A stretch of DNA of 35,486 nt. It comes from a virus. The notes beneath the pieces are model-generated. The model was given only the letters and a program-made list of their open reading frames with translations. It had not been told where the DNA came from and searched no databases. Shown here piece by piece: positions 1 to 8,222 of this stretch; position 1 is the stretch's first letter, and every line of letters begins with the position of its first letter. Both the position numbers and the translations under genes were made by a program. The stretch covers positions 1 to 35,486 of IMG/VR virus record IMGVR_UViG_3300031227_000200. One strand, 5' to 3'.

Positions 1-131
1 CGGCCTGGCGAGGGTGTCCGCTCTATGTCGTAGGCGACACCTTGCGCCGAGACTATCTTGCCGTCAGCGTCCTTGACGAGCGGGCTGCCGGTGAAGTTTG
101 CGTAGAGTGTTCTCAGCTTCCAGGTGAGCAT
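1..131 (-). CDS. Hypothetical protein, cut by the left edge
   Basis: Only the first 43 codons are inside the window; the frame is open to base 1. The protein starts MLTWKLRTLYANF and continues with a short polar segment. The ATG at 131-129 is preceded by AGGAGGAGG about eight bases upstream, a strong ribosome site, and it overlaps the end of the preceding gene by 19 bases, as is usual in this map. I do not recognise a family. Lying downstream of the terminase genes it could be structural or accessory; nothing seen settles this. Confidence 0.75.
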   Translation of the reverse strand, partial: MLTWKLRTLYANFTGSPLVKDADGKIVSAQGVAYDIERTPSPG

Positions 132-463
132 GGGGCTCGCCCTCCTCCTGCGACCTGCTTGTACGTTGACCGCGTCTTGCCATCCGCCACTTGTTGCGTG
201 TATTCTCCGCAGGCCGCTTTGAGCCTGCCAGCTTGCACCGGGCTAGGGTCGCTCCACTCCGCCTTCTCGACTGCTTCCGCCAGCAACGCAAGGGCCGCGT
301 CAAGTGTCGGCGCGGTCGCTTGTATCGCCGAGTCCCGAAAGTGCGGGCTCCACATACCTGCGAGCGCCGATGCTACGTAGTCATAGCCATCATGCTCGAT
401 AAGCAGCTTGCACCCGTGCTCGGCGAGCTTCTGGACTAGGGCCTCAAGCTCAGTCTTGGTCAT
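113..463 (-). CDS. Hypothetical protein, paralogue of the next gene upstream
   Basis: A 116-residue protein starting MTKTELEAL. I chose this ATG, not an earlier in-frame start, because AGGAGG lies about nine bases before it. The helical first 65 residues resemble those of the protein at 450-701: both have a short amphipathic helix, a Cys near residue 17-19, a histidine region, then A-x-PT-hydrophobic and a leucine/alanine helix. I infer a diverged tandem duplication. The tail is basic and glycine-rich. No known domain is recognised. Confidence 0.8.
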   Translation of the reverse strand: MTKTELEALVQKLAEHGCKLLIEHDGYDYVASALAGMWSPHFRDSAIQATAPTLDAALALLAEAVEKAEWSDPSPVQAGRLKAACGEYTQQVADGKTRSTYKQVAGGGRAPCSPGS

Positions 464-701
464 CGGGTTCAACCTCCTCTTCTTCTTGAGCGCCCCGCGC
501 CAAACTGCACAGGACATCCTCTACTGTCGGGCCTGCTGCTACAACGCCCGCCCAGAGGTCGTGGTGACCACCGCCGCGCTCCTTCAGGTAGCCGTTGAAG
601 TCCATGCCGCTCCCGTCAAGTATGGCGCAATCAATGCGCATCGCGCACCTGTGATTCCTCAGCTTGTCTTCGATTATCAGCAACGCCTCTCTGAGCGTCA
701 T
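450..701 (-). CDS. Hypothetical small protein with acidic tail
   Basis: 83 residues starting MTLREALLIIEDKLRNH and ending in a strongly acidic tail (EEEEVEPDDQD). Its start codon overlaps the stop of the upstream gene as ATGA, so translation is probably coupled. It resembles its downstream neighbour (113-463) over the helical core, including the HH/HF and GPT or APT positions. The family is not recognised. Confidence 0.8.
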   Translation of the reverse strand: MTLREALLIIEDKLRNHRCAMRIDCAILDGSGMDFNGYLKERGGGHHDLWAGVVAAGPTVEDVLCSLARGAQEEEEVEPDDQD

Positions 702-1198
702 GCTCCGCCCTCCTCGTCGTCCTCTTCCCGCTGCTTCTGTATCCGGCCAAGCTCGGCCACCGCAACATCTCGCCGCACGGTCAACCGGAAGCGTTCGCTA
801 TCGCCTAGCCTCGGCCTGTCTAACTGCTCTCTCAGGACTACAGCAACGCTCTGGAGCTTGTCGCCGAAGTAGCATGGGTCAAGCACAAGTTCGCCGCTTT
901 CGAGACCTGCCTGAATCGCGGCGGTGAAGTCTATCATAGCGCAGCCTTCTGGGTAGCCCGGAGTCTGCTTCGCCCGCACCGGCACCATCGCGTTGTAGTC
1001 CTCTGCGAAGCCGACGCACAACGTCCGTATGGCAATCTCGCCGCTGTCTATGCCTGTCGCGATTTCGAGAAGCCTGTAAGCCAGCCCCTTGCAATCAAGG
1101 TCATACCAGCGCGTCTCGTCTCTTCGTTTCCCGTAGTGTTTTGGCTTACTGCCTTGCTCAACTTGCATTATCTCTGCGTATAGAAATATGTCGCCCAT
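698..1198 (-). CDS. Hypothetical protein
   Basis: 166 residues starting MGDIFLYAEIMQVEQG. The middle is mixed alpha/beta and the last 40 residues are highly charged (RIQKQREEDDEEGGA). It overlaps the upstream stop by one base and the downstream start by four. No catalytic motif or membrane segment is seen. Its place two genes downstream of the large terminase is where portal-proximal accessory genes often lie, but that is only position. Confidence 0.8.
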   Translation of the reverse strand: MGDIFLYAEIMQVEQGSKPKHYGKRRDETRWYDLDCKGLAYRLLEIATGIDSGEIAIRTLCVGFAEDYNAMVPVRAKQTPGYPEGCAMIDFTAAIQAGLESGELVLDPCYFGDKLQSVAVVLREQLDRPRLGDSERFRLTVRRDVAVAELGRIQKQREEDDEEGGA

Positions 1199-1452
1199 TA
1201 GCTTCCGCCCTCCTCTCCGCCAAGCCCCTCCATCTGCTCAGCCACCGCCGCCATGTCAGTCATCATCCAGTCGAGCCGGTCCTTGGCGAGGGCCTCCGCC
1301 AGCTTGTCGGTACACTTCATGCCCTCCGCCTGCATGACCCGCTTGATGCGCTTCTGCGTCTGGTTCAACAGGTCGGCGAAGAGCATCATTGAATCCATGC
1401 CCTTCTGCGCTTCGCCGAACTTGCCGATGAGCCCGCCTAGTCCGTCTGCCAT
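1198..1452 (-). CDS. Hypothetical small helical protein
   Basis: 84 residues, rich in Met, Leu and Lys, starting MADGLGGLIGKFGEAQKG. The composition suggests an all-helical protein. It begins five bases after the terminase stop and abuts the next gene, so it should be co-translated with the packaging genes. It is not recognised. Confidence 0.8.
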   Translation of the reverse strand: MADGLGGLIGKFGEAQKGMDSMMLFADLLNQTQKRIKRVMQAEGMKCTDKLAEALAKDRLDWMMTDMAAVAEQMEGLGGEEGGS

Positions 1453-1457
1453 TGTCC

Positions 1458-3284
1458 TCAGCCCTTTCTTCGTTTGTCATCTCTGTCCGTCCGTGCCCTT
1501 CGTTGGTCGTGCCGTGTCAACCGCGCTTGCTCTTCCTTCCCGCGTTGTCTACTCCTCCGTTCCGCCCTTGCGTCATCGCCGCGCTCGCCCCCGCTTGCCA
1601 TGCCGACCACATAATTCCAACAGTTGTAGGTGGCCCCCGCTACCGCGTCCGAAGCGTCTTTGCTGCGCCCCGGCAGGTGGTCAACCTTCTTCCCGTTTAT
1701 CAGGTCCAGTCTCATATACTCCGCCATCCACACGCTGCTCCCGTAAACCAGCCGGCCCGTGTGGAGCAGTCTCTTCACGGTCTGGTAAGCGGCGATGTCG
1801 CGGTCAACCGATAGCAGTCTGGTAGTCACCCCGCGCCGCGCAAGCATCTGCCGGCTGTCGGTGGATTGGAAGCCGTCGTATGACACGCATCCTATTCTAA
1901 CACCTGCGGCCTGTAAATCATAGACCAATTGTCGCGTGTCTTCAACCGACCGCTCGCCGCCGACGTGCTCCGGCATGATCCGGGCCGCGAAATCCACTAC
2001 CACCGCCCAGTTGCAATAAGGCTCGCCACGGAACGCTTCCGTCGGCCATAGTTCCGCGTCACTCCACTCCTCGGCATGGGTCATCGCGACGCCGAGGCCG
2101 TCCGCCTGAGGGTTGCCCGATACCGCGAGGTCGAAGTGGATGAAGTAAACCGCCTCCGGTAGCGGTCGCCAGTCGGGGTCGAGCGTGTAGGGCGAACCCG
2201 GTATCTCGGCAAGCACTGGCGGCGGCTCCAGCAGCGGGCCTCTCCCTTGCGGCGGCGGGTCCTCCTCCAGCAGGCCGCGCGCCAGGGCGTCGAAGGGCTG
2301 CTCCGCCTCGTAGCGTTTGCAGCCATAGTCGCGCAGGGCCGCCTCGGGGTCGCGGTCGAAGTCGGGGTGCAGGTCCTCCGGGATGCCCGGCCAGACCTTG
2401 ATCGTCTCGCCCTTGTCATCGCACTCGGTGTAGTCAAATGTCTCTGTCGAGGAGAAGCGTTCCGGCGGCTTGACCTCCCACGTCGGCGCGCGCATGAAGA
2501 AGACGTGACTGCCCTCTGCCGCCGCCTCCCGCTCCTTCTGGGTCGCCATATCGCCCTCGTAAGCTGAGGAGGAGATCATTAGCAGTTGACCGTTCGGCCC
2601 GAAACGGCTGCGCAGGCGCCGCGTAACCGCCGAGTAGGTGTCTTCAAGGGTATCGCCCGACACACCCGTCGAGCGCGGCCAGAAGCCCGCCTCGTCGATC
2701 ACGGCGGCGAAGAGGTTGCGGCCCAGCTTCGTGGTGGAGGAGCGCCCACGCGGCACTATCTCCAGCGGCCAGTAGTCACCCGTTCGCCCTGGCCGGCAGA
2801 AGCGTATCCGGCGCTTCATCTTGTCATCCACCGGCGCGTACCGCTCAAACCAGGGAGCCTCCCGCGCCTTGCCAGACAACTCCGAGTAGAGAACATCAAC
2901 CGCGCTGGTCAGTTCGGGAGCGAAGCAGGTCAACTCTATGCGGCTGCCACCGGCGAGTCCGTGGTCACTCCAAAACGTGCCGAGGATCATCCCGCGTAGA
3001 ACCTCGGCGGCCTTGATAAGCAGGAAGACAGAGGAAGCATAGTCCTTGCCCGCGCCGATGCCCCACTCGAGGAACGCTTCGTGCCAGCCGCCTTCGAGAA
3101 TCTTTGCGAGGGTTTGGACTACGAGAGGATATGGTTCGTCGCCAAGGTCAAGGCCGGACTCGTCGCGGATGAATGACTCGACGGAGAAGTCATCGCCGCT
3201 GAGGCCAACGCCTTCGCCCGCCGCGTCATCAAAACCTTGCAGCGCTAGCGTGCTCCAGTTTTGTGCAAGCTGCTCAACCGCCAT
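1458..3284 (-). CDS. terL: Terminase large subunit (packaging ATPase and nuclease)
   Basis: A 608-residue packaging motor that should translocate DNA into proheads and cut concatemers. Visible motifs: a Walker A-like loop GIGAGKD at residues 75-81, a Walker B strand FAAVIDEA at 192-199, and the coupling motif LLMISSSAY at 234-242. A RuvC-like nuclease follows with metal-binding aspartates at FDLAVSG (D385), SYDGFQS (D470) and KDASDA (D543, D546). The length is normal for the family. The C-terminus is a basic Arg/Lys tail. I chose the ATG preceded by GGAGGGCG rather than an in-frame start ten codons earlier; it overlaps the small-subunit gene by 11 bases. The motif order makes the call secure, though the Walker A is degenerate. 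Confidence 0.93.
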   Translation of the reverse strand: MAVEQLAQNWSTLALQGFDDAAGEGVGLSGDDFSVESFIRDESGLDLGDEPYPLVVQTLAKILEGGWHEAFLEWGIGAGKDYASSVFLLIKAAEVLRGMILGTFWSDHGLAGGSRIELTCFAPELTSAVDVLYSELSGKAREAPWFERYAPVDDKMKRRIRFCRPGRTGDYWPLEIVPRGRSSTTKLGRNLFAAVIDEAGFWPRSTGVSGDTLEDTYSAVTRRLRSRFGPNGQLLMISSSAYEGDMATQKEREAAAEGSHVFFMRAPTWEVKPPERFSSTETFDYTECDDKGETIKVWPGIPEDLHPDFDRDPEAALRDYGCKRYEAEQPFDALARGLLEEDPPPQGRGPLLEPPPVLAEIPGSPYTLDPDWRPLPEAVYFIHFDLAVSGNPQADGLGVAMTHAEEWSDAELWPTEAFRGEPYCNWAVVVDFAARIMPEHVGGERSVEDTRQLVYDLQAAGVRIGCVSYDGFQSTDSRQMLARRGVTTRLLSVDRDIAAYQTVKRLLHTGRLVYGSSVWMAEYMRLDLINGKKVDHLPGRSKDASDAVAGATYNCWNYVVGMASGGERGDDARAERRSRQRGKEEQARLTRHDQRRARTDRDDKRRKG

Positions 3285-3843
3285 CGCCCTCCGCCTCTTG
3301 TCCGTTCTCCTCAAAGACCTGCTGCAGTTCCTCGCCGAAGAGCGTCTGGAATCGCTCTATCTCGTCGGCCTCCATGCCAGTCCGCTCCAGCGCCCGCCGC
3401 ACCGCGCCGCCCACAAGGATAACGATATGCTCGGTGCGCTTCTCAGTCAGCGGCTCCTCGGCAAGCTGAAAGTAGAGCTTGGTCAACTTCTCCAGCGCCG
3501 CCGCGTCATCGGCCATGACCTCGGTCTCTGTTATCCGCAACCGCTCGATGTACCGGCTGACATCAACCTCAAGGCCCGTGAGCACAGTCTGCCGAAAGCG
3601 CAGGGCACGCTCGCGCAACTGCTCGCGGACTATCTCAGCTTCCTTGATGACGCGCTGCTTGAGGCGGGCCTGCCAGGTGTATTCAGTTGACCACTTGGAT
3701 AGTTGGCCGAGGTGCGTTTTCACCTTGCTTTTAGTATACTTTTGCTCTACATCGTTTTCAGCCAGCTTCTGCAAGCTCCGCGTCGGCCCCAAAGCCCAGT
3801 ACCGCTCGAATGCCTCAAGTGCTTTTGGAGTTTCCTTTGCCAT
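3274..3843 (-). CDS. terS: Terminase small subunit-like DNA-binding protein
   Basis: 189 residues starting MAKETPKALEAFERYWALGP. The first 60 residues (ALEAFERYWALGPTRSL, then KSKVKTHLGQLSKWS and TWQARLKQ) match the pattern of small terminase subunits and related phage proteins that open with a helix-turn-helix recognising packaging sites. The rest is helical and probably oligomerises; the tail is acidic. The start lies two bases after the stop of the ParB-like gene with AGGGA upstream. An in-frame start 25 codons earlier lies inside that gene and is less likely. Its position directly before terL supports the call. Confidence 0.78.
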   Translation of the reverse strand: MAKETPKALEAFERYWALGPTRSLQKLAENDVEQKYTKSKVKTHLGQLSKWSTEYTWQARLKQRVIKEAEIVREQLRERALRFRQTVLTGLEVDVSRYIERLRITETEVMADDAAALEKLTKLYFQLAEEPLTEKRTEHIVILVGGAVRRALERTGMEADEIERFQTLFGEELQQVFEENGQEAEGDGG

Positions 3844-3845
3844 AA

Positions 3846-4565
3846 TTAGCTTCCCTGCTTCTCCGCTTCCTCGGCCAGCGCCTTCTGTTTCACTATCACT
3901 TGGCTGCGCGTCACCCATGCTTGCTTATACTGCACGTCCGCAAAGAGCTTTGAGAAGCCGGTGATGTGCTTGAGGCGCAATAGTTCCTCCGGCTCCATGC
4001 CGAGTTCGTTACACACCTGCGCATCAGTTAGCCCCGTGTCCAACATCCCGAATACGAGGCTTGACATGCCCTCTACGGTATGCTTCCCGCGCGCCCTGTT
4101 GTAGCGGACTGTTGACGCCATGCAATCGCCGACACCATTGTCGATGACTACGCACGGTAGTAGGCCATCAGTTGAATCACGCACTCCCTGATTCATGACC
4201 ATAACATAGTAGCGGTGGAAGCCATCAACGATCACGTACTTATCCCGCTCTTCATCATAGATCGTAACCACTGGTTGGGTGTAACCGTCGTGCTGGATAG
4301 ATGTAAGCAGCAGGCCCATTTCTATCTGCGCGACCTTGTTCGGGTTGTAGTCGTTCGGCTCTATCTGCTCAAGTGGTATCCAGATGACCAAGTCAACCGG
4401 TTGGGTCTTGCATGGCGACAGTTCGTGTAACCACTGCCGCACCTGCGCTATGGCGTCCAGGCGGTCGGGTTGAGCACTTACCCATGCATCTATTGCCTGA
4501 CTGCTTACGCTGGTTCCTGCTTGCACCTCTGCCATGCTTGATGTGCCGCTAGCCATGTTGACCAC
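3846..4565 (-). CDS. ParB/sulfiredoxin-fold protein, IbrB-like
   Basis: A ParB N-terminal-type domain fills the middle: IPLEQIEPNDYNPNKV, then IQHDGYTQPVVTIYD, then the GFHR of VDGFHRYYVMV, matching the G-x-x-R phosphate-binding motif of the fold. A helical C-terminal half with a likely HTH (LTDAQVCNELGMEPEELLRL) follows. Proteins of this type are often encoded beside a PAPS-reductase-like gene, as with IbrB and IbrA of E. coli prophages; the next gene upstream is exactly that. The two overlap by up to 61 bases. The start is uncertain: a GTG at 4565 has a weak GGA site, and in-frame ATGs at 4556 and 4535 are possible. The biochemical role is not established here; DNA or nucleotide modification, or gene regulation, is inferred. 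Confidence 0.82.
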   Translation of the reverse strand: MVNMASGTSSMAEVQAGTSVSSQAIDAWVSAQPDRLDAIAQVRQWLHELSPCKTQPVDLVIWIPLEQIEPNDYNPNKVAQIEMGLLLTSIQHDGYTQPVVTIYDEERDKYVIVDGFHRYYVMVMNQGVRDSTDGLLPCVVIDNGVGDCMASTVRYNRARGKHTVEGMSSLVFGMLDTGLTDAQVCNELGMEPEELLRLKHITGFSKLFADVQYKQAWVTRSQVIVKQKALAEEAEKQGS

Positions 4566-5596
4566 TTCGTTCCGTGATAGTCATTCACGAGAACCATATT
4601 GACATGGAGCTTGTGCAGCTCTTCGTGGTACTCGTCTGCTATATACTTCTCGCCCTTAGCAAACTGCTTACGCAACTCTGCGCGTATGTCTGGGTCGGCT
4701 ATCATATTCTCGCAAAGATGGTCTCGATATTCCCGCCAGTCAACAAACATCGGCGGGAGTTGTTTTGGTGCGTACCAACCGCCCTGCAACTGTTTGACGC
4801 AGTTGACTCCAGTAAGCCGTTCGGTGAGCTTGTTCCAAGTATCGCCCTCAATTTCTTGTAGGTATTCTAGCGTGTGCACAGCCGTCTCGTGATGAACATT
4901 CGATACGCGCATATTTCGCGTAGGGATACCATGCTGGTACATAGCATCATAGATTGGACAGTATTCCCATCCATGTTCGTGAATGGCCTTCCAGACATCA
5001 GTATATGACCAGTCGTAAATTGGATGAAAAATGTAGGAGTCTTTGTACTCTCGTTTACCCCAAGTCATGCCCTTGTACACGTTGCCCCGCGTCAAGCCCG
5101 CTCGCCGCGCCGGGCTTTCTTCGGCCCGTACTCCAGTAATGCGACAGCACTTCTCGCCTGGGTGTTCCTTCTTCATGTACGCGGCGAATAATTCTATAAA
5201 CCTGTCGGTGCCATAGATATTTTCATGTATGCTGTTGGGTTCCTTTTCCCGCATCCAGTTCGCGCCGGGCTCCCAGCAGTGTAGCCACGGATCAAATGGC
5301 GATGTGGCATTGAATATCCTGATAGGGCATTGCAGCCACAGCGGCTCTACTTCTGGCCTGTCCATAACTAAGCGCATATAGCTGATAACTGATGCCCACT
5401 CCGCTTCTTGGTCAATGAAAAAGACAGGCACCGGCAAGCGACCTTTCTCCCTCGCAACCTCTATGGCTAGGTTGGCAATAACGGTGGAATCCTTGCCGCC
5501 GGAGAAGTTCACGATGACCACCGGGAACTCATCGAATAGCCACCCGATGCGTTCGGTAGCCGCCTCCAATACGTTCTCTGGCAGGTACATTCTCAC
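4505..5596 (-). CDS. PAPS reductase-like protein, IbrA-like
   Basis: 363 residues with the PP-loop signature SGGKDS at 32-37 and the downstream GVRAEESPARR typical of PAPS-reductase family proteins of the IbrA type. PP-loop enzymes activate substrates by adenylation; known relatives act in sulfate reduction, tRNA thiolation and, in the DndC branch, DNA phosphorothioation. Other visible elements are FHPIYDWSYTDVWKAI, NMRVSN and Cys residues at KCCRITG. The stop of the methyltransferase gene upstream overlaps a GTG start (GTGA); an ATG two codons later is an equal alternative. It pairs with the ParB-like gene. A sulfur-related DNA modification is a hypothesis only. Confidence 0.88.
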   Translation of the reverse strand: MRMYLPENVLEAATERIGWLFDEFPVVIVNFSGGKDSTVIANLAIEVAREKGRLPVPVFFIDQEAEWASVISYMRLVMDRPEVEPLWLQCPIRIFNATSPFDPWLHCWEPGANWMREKEPNSIHENIYGTDRFIELFAAYMKKEHPGEKCCRITGVRAEESPARRAGLTRGNVYKGMTWGKREYKDSYIFHPIYDWSYTDVWKAIHEHGWEYCPIYDAMYQHGIPTRNMRVSNVHHETAVHTLEYLQEIEGDTWNKLTERLTGVNCVKQLQGGWYAPKQLPPMFVDWREYRDHLCENMIADPDIRAELRKQFAKGEKYIADEYHEELHKLHVNMVLVNDYHGTKWSTWLAAHQAWQRCKQEPA

Positions 5597-6474
5597 TGGC
5601 TATCAACCACCAAGAAGTTTCCGAATGGTTGAACGTCGGTGAAGATGCCGCCGGGCTGGACGCTGCTGCTTACTATGAATATGCCAGTCTTGCGATAGGT
5701 CTCCGGCGTATAGCGCGGCCCATAGAACATGATGAATGCGCGTCGAGCTATGCGCGGGAGCATCTCTAATTCGTCCCGCGAAAGGTAACTACCGACGCCA
5801 AATAAGCCCACCGCCAAATCAAATGCGTTGCTCGCGGTCGCGGCGTAGTCTGCAAGGGCCGTCTGCAAGACCTGCTCGGCATAGTCAGGATGTCGTTCCT
5901 TGAACTTCTCAAGCATCCTGCTCGAGGGATCAATACCGACATACTCTTGCGGGCGGGCATAGTCCAGGAAGATACCTGTGCCACAACCGACGTCGAGGAC
6001 GCTCAACCTGCTTACGTCACCAATCATGCCGAAGACTGCTTCATTCTCACGGCGACTTGTATCATCCGCGAAAAGCCTATCATAGTCATTGGCTATCAAG
6101 TCATAGGCTTCAGTCGAATCATTCAGGATCTGATGCCCGTGTCGTCTGGCGGTTCGCAGACCCGCGCCCCTGATAAGGCCAGCTACCTGCTCCGGCGAGT
6201 AGCCAGCCGTACGCTTCCGGTTTACCAGGATTGTCTCCGATAGCGGCGCGCCCATTGTCCAGTAGAAGTAATCGCCTACGTCTAACTGCACATAAGGACG
6301 CCCGTGGTAACGGGTTGCATAGCCTTGCTCGCGTATGTGCAGCACCAACAAATCGAAGAGCGCGTCATCGTTCCACTCCTTCCGCAAAGTGTATTCATGC
6401 GGGTCATCCGACATGGTCTTGGCGTATATCCATTCATGCCGCTCAATTAGTACCCGCGCCTCTTCATTTGTCAA
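5593..6474 (-). CDS. Class I SAM-dependent methyltransferase with N-terminal extension
   Basis: About 293 residues. The Rossmann motif I, LSVLDVGCGTGIFLDYA, lies near residue 160, and motif II acid EYVGIDPSSRMLEKF follows. The first 90 residues form a separate conserved-looking piece (EYTLRKEWN, RPYVQLDVGDYFYWTMGAP). The substrate cannot be read from the sequence. I chose a TTG start at 6474 because AAGGAG lies seven bases before it, while a GTG six codons upstream has no ribosome site. The gene overlaps the ParB-like gene upstream by 11 bases. Its place between two ParB-like genes and the PAPS-reductase suggests a role in nucleic acid or nucleotide modification. Confidence 0.85.
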   Translation of the reverse strand: MTNEEARVLIERHEWIYAKTMSDDPHEYTLRKEWNDDALFDLLVLHIREQGYATRYHGRPYVQLDVGDYFYWTMGAPLSETILVNRKRTAGYSPEQVAGLIRGAGLRTARRHGHQILNDSTEAYDLIANDYDRLFADDTSRRENEAVFGMIGDVSRLSVLDVGCGTGIFLDYARPQEYVGIDPSSRMLEKFKERHPDYAEQVLQTALADYAATASNAFDLAVGLFGVGSYLSRDELEMLPRIARRAFIMFYGPRYTPETYRKTGIFIVSSSVQPGGIFTDVQPFGNFLVVDSQ

Positions 6475-7075
6475 TCTGAAACTCCTTCCCACAATATGGG
6501 CACATCACCGGCACCTTCTCTTTCTGCCCCTCAAACTTATGATCTAGCTTGTCGCCCTCTTTTTGTACGTCTTCATCGCTATATTCTTTCACCTGCAGTT
6601 CAGGCGACAGGTTCGGATTATATGGGAATGGCCCCGGCGTCATGGACTGCTCAAGCAGCGCGTCAAGCTCGGCTTTGTCGAATGAGACTGGCGCGGCGTC
6701 AGCTTCTTGTAGCGTTACCAGCAGCCCGGCCAGCGCAGCTTCGTCATCTTCGGCGAACCGCTGCAAGCTATTGTCATCCACTAAATAGGCGGCGGCCTCG
6801 GTATCATCACAAGTCCAGACATCGCAGCGAACGGTATCCCAACCGAGGCGCTCTGCCGATTGTACTACCGCGTGGTGAGCGATGATCCGCATGGTACTGG
6901 CCTGCACGACTACTGCGGAGCGTTGCCCGTAGCGGCGGAGGCTCTCGTCAAGCCTGAGCAGTTGGGATTCGGGATGGGTGCGGTAGTTCTGTGGATGTCT
7001 AGTAAGCTCCGCTATGGCTACGTCTCGCATCTCGCCCTGCGCCGCGTGCTTGTCAAATGCTAGCTTCTCAGCCAT
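6464..7075 (-). CDS. Second ParB-like protein with C-terminal zinc knuckle
   Basis: 203 residues starting MAEKLAFDKHAAQ. The ParB-like part reads VAIAELTRHPQNYRTHP, then LDESLRRYGQRSAVVVQ, then MRIIAHHAVVQSAERLGW, DV-x-TCDDTEA and LVDDNSLQRFAEDDE, the usual order of the fold. The G-x-x-R motif is replaced by AHHAVVQ, so the nucleotide-hydrolysing or clamp function of chromosomal ParB may be absent. The C-terminus has CPYCGKEFQ, half of a zinc finger. GGAGG before ATG 7075 fixes the start; an in-frame start 26 codons upstream is inside the next gene. It overlaps its upstream neighbour by eight bases. Confidence 0.82.
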   Translation of the reverse strand: MAEKLAFDKHAAQGEMRDVAIAELTRHPQNYRTHPESQLLRLDESLRRYGQRSAVVVQASTMRIIAHHAVVQSAERLGWDTVRCDVWTCDDTEAAAYLVDDNSLQRFAEDDEAALAGLLVTLQEADAAPVSFDKAELDALLEQSMTPGPFPYNPNLSPELQVKEYSDEDVQKEGDKLDHKFEGQKEKVPVMCPYCGKEFQIDK

Positions 7076-7409
7076 CAGTTCCCTCCAACGCTGCGAACAC
7101 GCCTTCCCATCCGTCAAACCTGTGCCCGTGATCATCCACGTACAGGATACCACAGGGCTTCGCGCAGTGCAACTCCTGAAAGTGGGTTAGCCACTCGATG
7201 CCGTGCTCTTTCAGCCACGCGATAGTCAGGTCGCGATACTCTTCTGGCCGCGCCGTGTGAAGCACTACAAGGTACTGCCGTCGGAATAGTTCGCGCAATG
7301 CCTCCTCTGCTCCTGGCAATACGTCGGCTTGCCGAAACTTCTGCGCCCATGTAAGCGTGTCGTCCTCGAAGTTGCTTGTGTCAGCTATCACCCCGTCAAT
7401 ATCAACCAC
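7068..7409 (-). CDS. HAD-superfamily phosphatase-like protein
   Basis: 113 residues. The N-terminal strand VDIDGVIADT carries the HAD nucleophile motif D-x-D-G-V, VVLHTARPEEYRDLT fits motif II, and ILYVDDHGHRFDGWEG fits the acidic motif IV. Such small phage HAD proteins are commonly 5'- or 3'-nucleotidases or kinase-linked phosphatases. The only usable start is GTG at 7409, directly before the first strand, 18 bases after the upstream stop, with only a weak GGCGG site. The substrate is unknown. Confidence 0.78.
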   Translation of the reverse strand: MVDIDGVIADTSNFEDDTLTWAQKFRQADVLPGAEEALRELFRRQYLVVLHTARPEEYRDLTIAWLKEHGIEWLTHFQELHCAKPCGILYVDDHGHRFDGWEGVFAALEGTDG

Positions 7410-7427
7410 GACGATGTACCGCCAAAA

Positions 7428-8222
7428 CTACATGTCCTCGGGATCCACGCCTTCGCCGGTAGTAGTCGGCATGGCGCCGCGCTCTGTGATAGCCTTTGCA
7501 TGAGCTCCCGCATGTACGCCATCATCTTCTCCGCCGGCCACTGCCAGCCGCTTCCAAATCTCTGCGAGGCCGTCAGTCCACCCGCAGAACCATAGGCGGG
7601 CCTCCTTCGTTATGCCCTCGAAGGGAACGTATGTCGGCTGCAACGTGCGCAGCATTTCGCAGCAAGCGTTGAAGCCTTTGTACCAGTCGGCGCTGTCTGA
7701 CACGTCTTCACACCATACCTGGTGTCCGGTGATTTCCGTATTCGCCGCGTTGAACCCGTCATGGAATAGTTGCTCCTCCGGCGAGCAGTCTTCGTACATG
7801 CCGATACAGTGGTTGCCCGCCTTCTCAGATATGGCGTCGTCGAGCGATACTCTGCCGTCGCGATAAGCGCTGCTTGACTGGATGGCGCGGGTCTCGTCCG
7901 CTTCGCGGGTACGGCTCTCTGCCTCCATCTGCCTGCAACGCTCCTCGTGCTTCCGTTGGTGTTCTGCGTTGATGGCGTCCTGCTTCTCTGCCTCTTCGCG
8001 TGCCGCATTGAGGATCCTGTTTATCAGCTCAGGTGCTTCTGTTACGTGAATGAATATGGGTGCCCTGAAGCCGTCCGCGAATCCGATGATGCTCCCGTTC
8101 CCGAAGTCCGTCGTTTCAACCGACGTGATGGAGCGAGCGTCGGTCTCAAATCTCTCAAAACGGAGTGGATCAGTCTTTATAACATGCAGTGTTATCATCT
8201 CGGTTGTCCAGGAATACATCAT
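7428..8222 (-). CDS. Hypothetical protein with an N-terminal FlbD-like module
   Basis: 264 residues starting MMYSWTTEMITLHV. Residues 9-80 read ITLHVIKT, then ARSITSVETTDFGNG, then PIFIHVTEAPELINRIL. This is the same pattern (beta strand TLH, I-x-SIE, then I-x-V-x-E-x-P-x-x-I) as the five repeats of the large protein at 8880-10991. A charged helix follows, then a Cys-rich half with internal similarity (HDGFNAANTEI, YKGFNACCEML). Two adjacent ATGs overlap the upstream stop, with GAGGAG before them. The first 24 bases of the gene are nearly identical to those at 30451-30474. The function is unknown. Confidence 0.82.
   Translation of the reverse strand: MMYSWTTEMITLHVIKTDPLRFERFETDARSITSVETTDFGNGSIIGFADGFRAPIFIHVTEAPELINRILNAAREEAEKQDAINAEHQRKHEERCRQMEAESRTREADETRAIQSSSAYRDGRVSLDDAISEKAGNHCIGMYEDCSPEEQLFHDGFNAANTEITGHQVWCEDVSDSADWYKGFNACCEMLRTLQPTYVPFEGITKEARLWFCGWTDGLAEIWKRLAVAGGEDDGVHAGAHAKAITERGAMPTTTGEGVDPEDM

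Noticed and set aside
1253-1825. Long plus-strand open frames (also 408-872, 3046-3690, 8871-9296, 20447-21343, 29267-29695)
   Set aside because: They lie opposite well-supported minus-strand genes, lack ribosome sites and encode low-complexity Arg/Ser/Pro-rich peptides typical of shadows in GC-rich DNA.
5593-6492. GTG start at 6492 for the methyltransferase
   Set aside because: No ribosome site lies before it, while AAGGAG sits seven bases before the TTG at 6474.
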